Part shown: piece after piece, positions 30,124 through 40,127 of the stretch | How the letters are laid out: every line of letters begins with the position of its first letter | How positions within the stretch are numbered: the first letter of the stretch is position 1 | Source of the DNA: Caenorhabditis remanei | Taxonomy: Eukaryota > Nematoda > Chromadorea > Rhabditida > Rhabditidae | Direction of reading: 5' to 3' | NCBI RefSeq assembly: GCF_010183535.1 | Contig: NC_071328.1 | Coordinates: forward strand, 4,526,001-4,590,000 | DNA: 64,000 nt | Program-made: the position numbers and the translations under genes | Notes under the pieces: generated by a model | Told to the model about the DNA's origin: nothing | Database searches by the model: none | The model's input: the letters and a program-made list of their open reading frames with translations, nothing else

Positions 30124-32874
30124 ATGAACATATCTCAAATGGCATCGATCGAGAAAGCACCGTATTATCACGGATTCTTGCCGAGAGAAGACGTGAAGAT
30201 GGTGTTGAAAACGAACGGAGAGTTTCTTATTCGGATTTAGGAGCCGAGGAAGGGGGAGCCGAGATCTCATATTTTGAGCGTTTTTCACAATCAACCACCC
30301 AATATTGATGAGGAGACTTGGGTGAGTGAAGTAATCGCGCTCTATTGGAATTCGCTCTACCGGAATCTCGTTAAATGAGATAAGTTACGGTGGAGCGAAG
30401 ATGTAAAAACCGTGTAGATTCGGTAGAATTGGACTGAGCTCCGGGAAGTTCTGGAATAGAGACATTTCGAAACTAGGACGTTTCGAAACCGCGACAGCTC
30501 GAAAGCAGACAATAATGAGGTTTCGATATGTTTGGTTTCGAGGTGTTTCGGTTTCAAAGTTACCCGGTTTGGAAACGTCCAGTTCCAAATGACTTTGAAG
30601 CCAGACCAGACGTTTCGAAACCGAGACGTTTTGAGACTGAGACGTTCCGAAATCGGAAAAAGTTGACTGAAAAACCTAGTTTTTCAATTAATTTTCTATG
30701 CCAGATAGGTGTCAAAGTACCCCAGTTTCAAATTGTCACGGTTTCGAAACGTCCCAAAACTAATTTTGGAAACTGAGACGTCTCAAAACCAGATATACTA
30801 TTTTCCGAAATTTATCTAATCTAGACATCTTCGGATTCTGAATCTCTTCTTCAATTCTTCTAAAACGATAGTAAGATTTCAATACTTTTGGATTCGAGGT
30901 GTTCCGGTTTTGAAACGTCCCGGTTTCAAAATGATTTTGATACCAAACCAGATCATGAGACGTTCCGAAACCGAGACATTTCAAAACTAAGAAATTTTGG
31001 TACTAAAAATTGGAACTAATTTTCCAATTAATTCTTCTTGTCCCAGATTAAAATTGTCGTGGTTTAGAAACGTCTAATTTTGGAAACTGAGACGTTTCGC
31101 AACCAGTTCCCGGAAGTTATCTAATCCCACCGTCTTCTGATTCTGAATCTATTCCGAATCCATTATTTCAGATCAAACATTTCGTGATAAAATGCAATGA
31201 CAACAAAGTTTTCATTGAGAAAAACGCGTTTCCATCGATCCAAGACCTCGTAGATCATCATATGAAAACAAAAGATTCCGTGAAAGACGACGTCCTTCTA
31301 CTCAAAGCTCTGCCACGTCAACCATGGGAACTCGATCATGAGAACATTGAAATTCTGAAGAAACTGGGAGAAGGAGCATTCGGAGAAGTTAGTATGGGGA
31401 AGTTGAAGTTTCGAAAAGGAGGAAAAACGGTGAATGTTGCAATAAAACAAGCGAAACTCTCGAATCTGACGAAAGATCAAATCAAGGAATTTATGGGAGA
31501 AGCGAGAGTTATGAGACAGTTCGGACACCCGCATGTCGTCCGTTTCTATGGAGTTGCAGCCACGACTGAACCACTTTATATGGTTATGGAACTGGCGACA
31601 AATGGAGCATTGGATAGTTATTTGAAGAAGAATCCAGACTTGGCAATTGAAAAGAAGAATGAAATGATACTTCAGGCGGCATGGGGACTCGAGTACTTGC
31701 ATAGTAAACCTGTGATGCATCGGGATATTGCCGCGAGAAATTGTCTGTATGGAGATGGAAGAGTCAAGATTTCGGATTTCGGATTGACTAGACATGGATT
31801 GACGTATCAGGTGGGAGTGGGAGTGGGTTTGGGAGACTGGGTTACTGTAGTCAGAGGCCGAAATTCAGGTGCGCCGGAGCACGTTTGCTCACTCGGAAGA
31901 TTTCGTCTTTTTTAGAATCTACAATTGCTTCACGACTTTTCTAACCGCGCACTAATGATATTCTCCTGTTTCTCTTCGTCTCTTGAGCACTGTTTTTGTC
32001 CAGTTTCTATTTGGGTTACTGTAGTTTAGATCCGAGAATCCGAAAATTCCAGACTTTTCGAAAAATCCCCGGCTCAGCCCGGATTCAAAAATGGGCACTC
32101 ATTTTTCAAACATTTTTTTTGAAAATTTTTGAAATTTTTGATGGCTTATCAGAATTTCCTTTAATTCTGAATGATATTAATGATAGTCAAAATGTTGACT
32201 ATTTCGCGAACAAAATTCAAAAAATTCGAAAAAATTTGATTTTTGAGTTTTGGTGCTAAGGCTTGGAAAATCAAAGTTTTGGTGTTTTGTTTCGATTTCT
32301 CGGGTTAAATCTGGAAATGGATTACTGTAGATCCACCATCTAAAGCTCCGCCCCTTATAGACCTATATTTCCAGGCAGACCCAAACAAGAAAGCTCCGAT
32401 CCGTTGGCTCTCGGTTGAAGTCATCACTCAACGTCTGTTCTCTCTGAAAAGTGATGTTTGGGCATATGCAGTCATGAGTTGGGAAATCTATAACAATGGA
32501 ATAGAGCCGTATCCTGGAATGATGGTTGCCGAAGTAGCACAGAGAGTTCTCGGTGGATATCGGATGGAACTACCGGATAGTCTCAGTTTGGAAATTAAAG
32601 TTCTTATTGTGAGTTATTTTGTTTGATTAAAAAACGTTTTAAAAAGAAAATTCCCATTTCGCAGGCAAGAGCCTGGGCTCAAAACGAGAATGAGAGACCG
32701 TCGATGGCTGAAATCGCTCTGGAACTTCAACGTATTACTGGAATTGTCAGACCGGATTTCGTAGCGATGGAGGCTCAGATCAAGAAGGAATTGATGGTTG
32801 CGAACAATTTGACGAATAAGTCGCATGTTCGAAAGAATAAAGCACAGAAAGGACGATTGCCGAAGGGAATGTAG
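30124..32874 (+). CDS. SH2-tyrosine kinase (Fes/Fer-like, nematode type) with one in-frame stop
   Basis: Exons 30124-30321, 31172-31810, 32375-32608 and 32665-32874 join in phase (427 codons). An SH2 domain (YYHGFLPRED, FLIRI, the FVIKCN strand and the FPSIQDLVDHH end) is followed by a kinase domain with LGEGAFGEV, the VAIK lysine, HRDIAARNC, SDFG, WLSVEV and a YPGM word. The C-terminus is basic. This short SH2-kinase layout is common in Caenorhabditis, where relatives such as SPE-8 act in the male germ line. Codon 39 is TAG (30238-30240), directly after the FLIRI strand where relatives usually have Ser. One base change explains it. The gene is thus a very young pseudogene, a polymorphic null or a sequence error. 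Confidence 0.8.
30440..31115. repeat. Dispersed GTTTCGAAAC palindrome array in the kinase intron
   Basis: The first kinase intron (30322-31171), and flanking sequence from about 29280, carry a dozen or more variants of the palindromic word GTTTCGAAAC, often as GAGACGTTTCGAAACC. Both orientations are equivalent because the core is palindromic. Function unknown. Confidence 0.6.
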
Positions 32875-32941
32875 GAGAAAGGAATGGAATTTGTAGAGGG
32901 TTTTATTATAATTTGGATAGGAAATGAAGTTTTAGAGAGAA

Positions 32942-34979
32942 TTATTCTGGTAACAATTCAGCCTTTTCAGCCCACATTATTTCGAATAATTCGAGATTCG
33001 ATGCCACTCCCGTCTTAGTCTTCTCTCCAATCTCTATGATTGTCCGTTTCTCGGAAGTCACTTTAGTTGTCATGTAGATTGTGGCAGCTGCTATATTCAT
33101 AGGGATTCTACTGAAAATGGTTTGTTGGGCTTCAAATTTCCCTCTATTTGGAGAACTCGTTTTCGAAAAACCTACGTGAGAAACATCTTCTTTCCAGCCG
33201 CCTTTCGAGCAATCCCTATTGCAGTTTCTCGAAATGATTCCGATAATCCTAACAGTCTGCAAATCTCCGTAACAATCCGTGCAGGAGAATCATTAATCCA
33301 GTTGACAACTAGTATGGCGAATCTCACTATTTCTTCTACAGAAACTCCAAAAACTTCAGAAATATCAATGATCGAATTTGTTGAGTTCAAATGATGACAA
33401 GCAACAAAAAGACATGCTGCCACTTTCAGTTCTATGTTTTCTTTGTAAAGCTTCTCACACTCCCTGATACAACTTAAGTATCTCGAGGCGTATGTCTGAA
33501 AAAGGAGTATTGAAAACTAATTGAATTTGAAGACTGTAATAGAACTAACCTCACAACTAGGTGGCAGTTTTTTCCAAATTGCGTAACATTTGCGATGCAG
33601 CAACAAACCACTTTTTGATATGACATAATGTGGAGTGAGCAGGTGATTGATCTGAAAAATCCTAGTTTTAAAAAAAAATCACGAGAAGCTTATCTAGTTA
33701 GTAAATCTTCACAGGAGCGACATGTGAGAATGATCTGTATACAATCCTTATTGGACTTACGTTTTTATGTTTTCGAACAAAAACAAATCCGTCAGGAGTT
33801 GTTTTGGCTGAAAATGCAGTTTCCCCTTTTTGAAATCTGTATATTTGAGTTGAAGGATTGAAATGAAATGGTAGATCAAAATCAGAATTAAATGGATTCT
33901 CTTGGCACTTCAATCTTGCTCTGACAAAGAACTCCGAATCGAAATAGTTCTGAAATTGAGATTATTCGATTGATAACTTCTAAACAAATACCTCAATTAT
34001 TGTTTTGATCTCCATTGAAGTTTTCTGTCGTTCATTATGATAATACGAAAGATGTTTAATACTTTCAACTGGTACATCAAGTTGGTCATGACAAATGTAT
34101 ACAGACTGCACCTTCTTCCATTGTTCCAATTCAACAATATCTTTCAAAATATGGAGTTTAGTTCTAGGTCCACTAAAGATTAAGATTGTCTTGAGGATTT
34201 CTGAATTGAAAAAATCTGATAAAGTCGAATGTGAATGAACCGATACCTGGCTTGAGAAACGGCAAAAAGCCCAATGAGAAGTCATCATTTCCCGAACTAA
34301 AAAGTTGAAGTGACCTAACTGACAATTGATGTCCAAGAGATGATAGAACGGATGTGATTCTACTGATTAGAGTTTTTGTTGTATTGTTTTCGAATGTTTC
34401 TGAAATAGTTTTCTAGAGTGGAATTCACTATTCATGTAGCAATTTTCAGCTCACAGTTGTTCTCATGCATTTTTCAATCTAACAGAATTCAATAGAGCAC
34501 AGTTGCAAAATTACTGCTGATAAGTCACCACTCCTAGCAACAAACCTTCTATGTTGATAACACGGGTTCTTGACTTTTTGTAACAGAAGATTTTCCTCAA
34601 TTCCATCAATGCAATTGTCACAAAATCCCCTCTTACAATCGACTTGCATCCATCAATACTCCTCTCACAATTCTCATTGTCTCGTTTTGAAAAAATGCAA
34701 TAAATTGGGAGACCTCCAAAATTGTTAGCTATTTCTATTTCAATACTTCTAGGTCTTGATCTGAATATTATTTTATCAAGAGAAAAGATGATTGAATCGA
34801 TAATATTGTATGTACGTTTTGAGCATTTTCCCAATTGGTATCTGAAATAATTCTAGTTATTTTTGGTTCATGGAAAACAGTTTGTAGAAATCAACTCACT
34901 TGGATTCATAATCCATCAACCGAACTATTTTCCATCTTGGAATATGAGGTAATCCATAAAATAGAGATTTCGAAAGCAT
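32942..34979 (-). CDS. F-box-FTH-TFIIB-like fusion protein, minus copy
   Basis: Eight exons on the minus strand (34979-34900, 34841-34546, 34399-34247, 34200-33992, 33949-33761, 33651-33550, 33495-33176, 33110-32942) keep phase throughout and give 505 residues. Residues 1-45: F-box-like (LPHIPRWKIVRLMDYESKYQL). Residues about 145-300: FTH/DUF38 (FLPFLKPEILKTI, IVELEQWKKVQSVYI). Residues about 325-505: two TFIIB cyclin-fold repeats, with VAACLFVACHH and ISEVFGVSVEEI in repeat 1 and ICRLLGLSESF, IGIARKA, IPMNIAAATIYMTT and SEKRTIIEIGEKT in repeat 2. The TFIIB zinc ribbon is absent. No Met start precedes the cyclin part in its own exon, which supports one transcript. F-box-FTH proteins bind SKP1; the TFIIB core binds TBP-DNA and polymerase. 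What the fusion does is unknown. Confidence 0.75.
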
Positions 34980-35151
34980 TTTTTGAGTAAGAAGATAGGA
35001 AATATAAACGTCGATAACTCTCGCCAAAAAACCAATATTTTACCGTGTAGAGACAGATGGTCATAGTCTCCTTGAGACGTTTCCTCCTGGGAAAACACCT
35101 CGTTTAATTGGACGTCGTGCTAGGTGGTTGATTATATTGATTCATTCCGAA
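34980..35151. promoter_or_regulatory. Probable shared divergent promoter of the fusion-gene pair
   Basis: Only 172 bp separate the start codons of the two head-to-head paralogues, so both must be driven from here unless their 5' UTRs overlap. No clear TATA box or long palindrome was seen. The proposal rests on geometry. Confidence 0.5.
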
Positions 35152-37005
35152 ATGCCCAGGAAGTCTCTATTTTATGGATTACCTGATATTCCGAGATGGA
35201 AAATTATTCGATTAATGGATTATGAATCCAAGTAAGTTATTTTTAAGAAATAACTATTCAGAATTGCGTTAACGATAATAAGATGTAACATTAAATGTTC
35301 CAGAGCAAAACCAAAAGTTACTAGAATTGTTCCAGATACCAATTAGGAAGATGCTCAAAACGTACATTCTGTCTCATCGATTCAATTATCTTCCCACTTG
35401 ATCTCATTATATTAAAATCGCGAATTGGATGTATGGAGATTGAAATATCCACTAACTTTTATGACCCTCTTACTCATTATATTTTTTCTAAACGAGACGA
35501 TGAGAATTGCGAAAGGAATATTGATGGATGCAAGTCCATTATAAGAGGGGATTTTATAAAAACTGCATTGATGGAATTGAGGAAAATATTCTGTTACAAA
35601 AATGCAAGAATTCGTCGTCTCAATATAGAAGGTTTGTAGTTAGAAATGGAGTAGACGGAACGAAAATTAAAGAAACATTTCAGAAAACTTCAAGAACGGA
35701 GGAAGAAAAAAACTAATCAATGGAATCACTAACATTCTTTCATCTATTGGACACCAACTGTCTGTTAAATTTCTTGAATTGTTCAGTTGTGGAAATGGAG
35801 ACTTCTCTTTGGGGTTTCTTCCATTTCTTAAACCAGAAGTTCTTGAGAGAATTATATTCTTCAGTGGAAAAAGAACTAAACTCCATATTTTGAAAGATAT
35901 TGTTGAATTGAAACAATGGAAGAAGGTGCAGTCTGTATACATTTGTCATGATCAACTTGATGTACCAGTTGAAAATATTAAACATCTTTCGTATTATCAT
36001 AATGAACGACAGAAAACTTCAATGGAGATCAAAACAATAATTGAGGTATTTGTTTAGAAGTTATCAATCGAATAATCTCAATTTCAGAACTATTTCGATT
36101 CGGAGTTCTTTGTCAGAGCAAGATTGAAGTGCCAAGAGAATCCATTTAATTCTGATTTTGATCTACCATTTCATTTCAATCCTTCAACTCAATTATACAG
36201 ATTTCAAAAAGGAGAGTACGAATTATATGCAAGAATAACATCTGACGGATCTGTTTGTATTCAAAAACACGCAGATGTATGCCAAAAAATATAAACAGTG
36301 AATAGTTCTTATAGTTTTCAGATTGCTGACCTCGTCGCTAGACACGTCATTTACAGACAGAATTTGTTGTTGCGTGGGAAGTGTTACCTACTAGGAAGAA
36401 AAGTTCCGTATAGCTGTGTGGTTCGTTTTCAATACATCAAATATAAATAATTAGAGCTCTTCTTTTTCAGAAATATGCCTGGAATCTCCTAGATTACATT
36501 CATAAGGATGATGTGTTCAAGGAAGAGAGTCGTCAAGTGAAAGTGGCCACGTGTGTTTGGTTTGCAGGTTATTACACGCGAGCGTCGTTTTCAATCAACG
36601 ACGTTTCTTCAGTTTTCGGCGTTCCTGTTGAAGAAATCCGAAAATTCCTCAGAATGCTAAAGGAATGGTTGAACGAAGTTCCTGCACAGAGTGTTATGGA
36701 AATTTGTGGGCTGTTAGGATTATCTGAATCATTCAAAGAGATCGCAGTTGGGATTGCTCGAAAAGCGACTGCAAAAAGATTGTTTTTCGGGTTAGTTTTT
36801 GAAATGAATTGAAAGAAACACAAACAACATTTTCAGTAGAAATCAGTTTAATACAGCAGCTGCCACAATCTACATGACAACTAAAGTGTCTTCCGAGAAA
36901 CGGACAATCGTAGAGATTGGAGAGAAGACTAGGACTGGAGTGGCATCGAATCTCAAATTATTCGAAATAATGTGGGCTGAAAAAGCTGAATTGTTACCAG
37001 AATAA
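35152..37005 (+). CDS. F-box-FTH-TFIIB-like fusion protein, plus copy
   Basis: Seven exons (35152-35231, 35336-35631, 35684-36045, 36088-36276, 36322-36420, 36471-36790, 36837-37005) join in phase to 504 residues. Exon lengths equal those of the minus copy, except that its exon 3 is uninterrupted where the other has a 46-bp intron, and exon 5 is one codon shorter. Domains in order: F-box (LPDIPRWKIIRLMDYES), FTH (FLPFLKPEVLERI, IVELKQWKKVQSVYI), TFIIB repeat 1 (VATCVWFAGYY, VSSVFGVPVEEI) and repeat 2 (ICGLLGLSESF, VGIARKA, AAATIYMTTKV, SEKRTIVEIGEKT). Two paralogues sharing the same multi-domain exon structure, both open, argue that the fusion is real and predates the duplication. The donor after exon 2 (GTTTGT) is weak in both copies. 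Confidence 0.75.
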
Positions 37006-37021
37006 AATATAATAATTTAAA

Positions 37022-37436
37022 TGACTGCGCTATTCCCGAAATGTGGACTTTTTAAAAACATTAATCGACCCCAATTTAGGGCTTGATAATAAAATTCTCT
37101 TGAATGTAGATCTGAAAATTTGATTGAAGGAAACTATGAGCTGTCAAAATGCCAAAAATCTCTTACACTTTTTACGTTGATATTTTGATAGAAATATTTA
37201 GTAGTGCACGTGAGAGTAAAAATAAACTGAAAAACAAATGCTAATTTCATTAAATAATTTTTTATCAAAATATCAACGTAAAAAGTGCAACACGATGAGG
37301 CATTTTTGGCACTTTGACAGCTCATAACTTCCTTTAATCAAAATCTCTGAACTACATTCAAGAGAATTTTATTGGCAATCCCTAAATCTGGGTCGATTCA
37401 TGTAAAAAATTAGATATTTCGGGGAGCGCGGTCTTC
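37022..37436. mobile_element. Foldback MITE with about 170-bp arms
   Basis: GCGCTATTCCCGAAATGTGG on the left mirrors ATTTCGGGGAGCGCGGTC on the right. Inner arms are also complementary (TATGAGCTGTCAAAATGCC and GGCACTTTGACAGCTCATA; TTTTTACGTTGATATTTTGAT and its inverse). No coding potential. It lies just 3' of the plus-copy fusion gene. Confidence 0.7.
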
Positions 37437-37766
37437 CTTTAAGTTTGTTTCTTGTTGATTATTTTCCAAACTCTTAATAAATATAAAATTTCTTTTTTTC
37501 TGCTCCCTGTGAAGGTTAAAAATCTGAATTTATAATCTGAAAAATATATAATTCAATAAATTTTTTTCACTTCCGCCCGTAAAACCGTCTACCGTAGTCT
37601 GTGCGCGACGAGACCCATTAAAGAAAAACAATCATGCGCCTTAAAAAATACAGTAGGCGCGCGCCGCACATGTCACTGATTTTTTCCGGCAATTTCTAGT
37701 TTTTGAATACTTTTTCTGCTAAATATAGGTTTTTACTCTCTTCGCTCTTTTCAGATTACTTCCCAT
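37437..37766. other. Upstream region of the first SPK gene
   Basis: It contains GC-rich words AGTAGGCGCGCGCCGCACATG near 37650 that resemble common nematode repeats, and a TCTTTTCAG acceptor at about 37747-37755 shortly before the ATG. That acceptor could serve spliced-leader trans-splicing. Confidence 0.45.
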
Positions 37767-39837
37767 ATGGATACACAGAGAAATAATAATTGGAAAATGG
37801 CTTGCGTCATCGCAAAATTCTCGCTTGATGCCGATGAACGTGTTTCTCCTTGTGAAATAAGTGGGAGAATAATCAGAGAAACCGCTTCATTCAAACAAAA
37901 ATTACCCGAAATCGAGATATTCGTCAAGACATTCGCCCATAATGTTCTCGAATACTTTCCTCGTATCCATCCGTGGCTCTATGCTAAAATATTCTTCGTT
38001 TGCAGAACTCCTATTTCACCTTCTCTATTTAAATTGTATGAGTTTAATTATCAGTTTTATTCCTTCAAAAATTTGTATTTTCAGTTTTTCTGCCGATGCG
38101 TTCTTGACTGTCGATGAGGAGAACATCATTATTTATTACAAACGGAGAAACGGAAAAGGCGAATTCGGAGGTCCCAAAGTGCGAAACGAGGGAATAAAAG
38201 AAGGCGGAGTTCAAACACCCAGAAATGAAAAACAGGCTGAGCTTGTTGCGGGTGGAAATGCGTAAGCCATATGAAACAGAAAAGGTTTCATCAAATTTAT
38301 CTACTTTCAGTGAGAAAATTGACGCGAAATCTCAAAAAATGGATAGTGTGGGGATTTTGAATGGAAAGAATGGAGAGCAACATTTGGCTGGTGCGAACAG
38401 GTAGGACAGTCTTTTGGAAAGAATGTGATAAAAACTGTCTATTTTTCAGAGCAAATATCGTCAATCCCACCAACGAAATGCCTGAAGCGCCGATGGGACC
38501 CGTATCATCAGAGGGATCGAAAGGGAATGTCAATCTGTCGATTTTACCTCCAAAACCAACGAATAATGATTTGAATATTAAGAAATGTAGTGACACTACG
38601 ACTACAGGAGCCATCTACAACACACCGAGTACTTCAACTAACTTATCAAGCTCTGAACCGCCTTCGAGAATGATGAATGACGGATCGGTGTCGAGCGATC
38701 CCCGGGTGACAAAACGAGGGAATAGTCAAGAAGGAGTCGCTCCACAAGGTGTATCGAAACCGAGGAAACCACCAGCATTCGATTTTTCGAGTATAAGTAT
38801 TATATTAGATGCTCCCAGTACTTCCAGTGCTCTTCCGGTTTCTGATGTGCCTCCAACTCTGACGAATAATGAATCAACTTCGACAAATGTTGGTCGGAAA
38901 AGAAAAAGAAATAAAGAAGAATCAACAGATCTGCCAGGAGTACCAAAGCCGAAAAGAGCAACCAAATCGTCTGTTCCTAACTTGGGAAACATGACTTTCG
39001 AAAACTTCCGAACATTTGTGAATCCTGGAGAAACAATGACTGAATTTCTTAGTCGTATAATGCAACATCCGAAAGGAATTGGAGGGAGAAAAGGTCAAAT
39101 CAAGAGAGAGATCTTCGACCATGTTACTGCACAATCTTCGATTGAAAAAGAAATAATTGAATCTGAAAAACAGATTCGAATGCAGCTTGAAGCGAAGGGA
39201 CTTCACATGATTCCTCTCAAGTTTGAACCAAGGCAGAGATTGTTGATAATTCCTCAAATTCTTTCAACAAATGTAACAATGACGAGTTCCTCATATTTCA
39301 AGGACATTTCTGAAGATCTTCAACCGTTTTTCAGAACATTGAATAAAATTCTCGAAATTATTCCAAAGTCGGAAATTCTCTCGGATATCTACGGTCGGAT
39401 TAATCAGTTTATTAAATATTCCGAAATCAAAGAAATTGTAAGACCGTTTGATCCCATGATTTCTTATATAGTTTCCATTTTTCAGGCGACAAGCAATGGA
39501 ACAACTGAAACTGCATTCACAATAATATGTAACTGTGCAGTCTTGAATGCAGACGACAATGTGCAAAATGGAATTACATTGAGGAAATTTCTTACATTGT
39601 TACGATCGGAAGGAAAAAAAGTATTAATAGACAACTATTTTGATAGAACCTGTCATTTTGAATTGAGCAAACTTGCTTATAGTGATAAGGTACTGTTTTC
39701 GCAGCCGTGGTTTTGAAAGTAATATGTTTTTTCAGAAATTCTCGTTCCCGGTAGCTGAATCTTCGATTGCTGAAGCTCTCAATTTGGTTATCTCTAAATC
39801 GACATTGTGTATCAATGCATCTAATTCTGTTCAATAA
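37767..39837 (+). CDS. SPK (DUF545)-domain protein, tandem copy 1
   Basis: Six exons (37767-38035, 38085-38261, 38311-38400, 38450-39437, 39486-39689, 39736-39837) join in phase to 609 residues. Residues about 8-120 match the SPK pattern: IHPWLYAKIFFVCRTP, then ADAFLTVDEENIIIYYKRR. A Ser/Thr/Pro-rich low-complexity linker with a basic KRKRNKEE patch (likely nuclear localisation) follows. From about residue 355 comes a conserved C-terminal region (GETMTEFLSRI, EDLQPFFRTLNKIL, GTTETAF) shared with the next gene. SPK domains are Caenorhabditis-expanded and often found with SET or PHD domains, suggesting a chromatin link, but neither is seen here. The C-terminal domain is not recognised. Confidence 0.75.
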
Positions 39838-40127
39838 TCAATCACAACGTCGCTATATCATTTCTCACTTAAAATTAATGTATTTAATAACTTTTCTAAT
39901 GTTACATTACTGGGCCAATAAGAGCGTTGCTGCCAGGATTTCTCCGTACTGATTTGTATACTTATGTAACTTGTGCCGGTTTTTATTCATGTGCGATTAT
40001 TAATATGTTTAAAAGTTTTAACGGTTTATTCATTCAATCTGTACTGTTCGAGAAGTCTAACTCTTTGCTGGAATATTTGACTGATTTAAAACAAAGATGT
40101 TCAATTCATTTACAGAATACCGTTCAA
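39838..40127. other. Spacer between tandem SPK genes
   Basis: About 290 bp without coding signal. It ends in a CATTTACAG acceptor shortly before the next start codon. Confidence 0.4.

Noticed and set aside
33176..33495. TFIIB-like half as an independent gene
   Set aside because: No in-frame start codon opens the cyclin exons in either paralogue, and the upstream splice phases join perfectly to the F-box/FTH exons in both copies.
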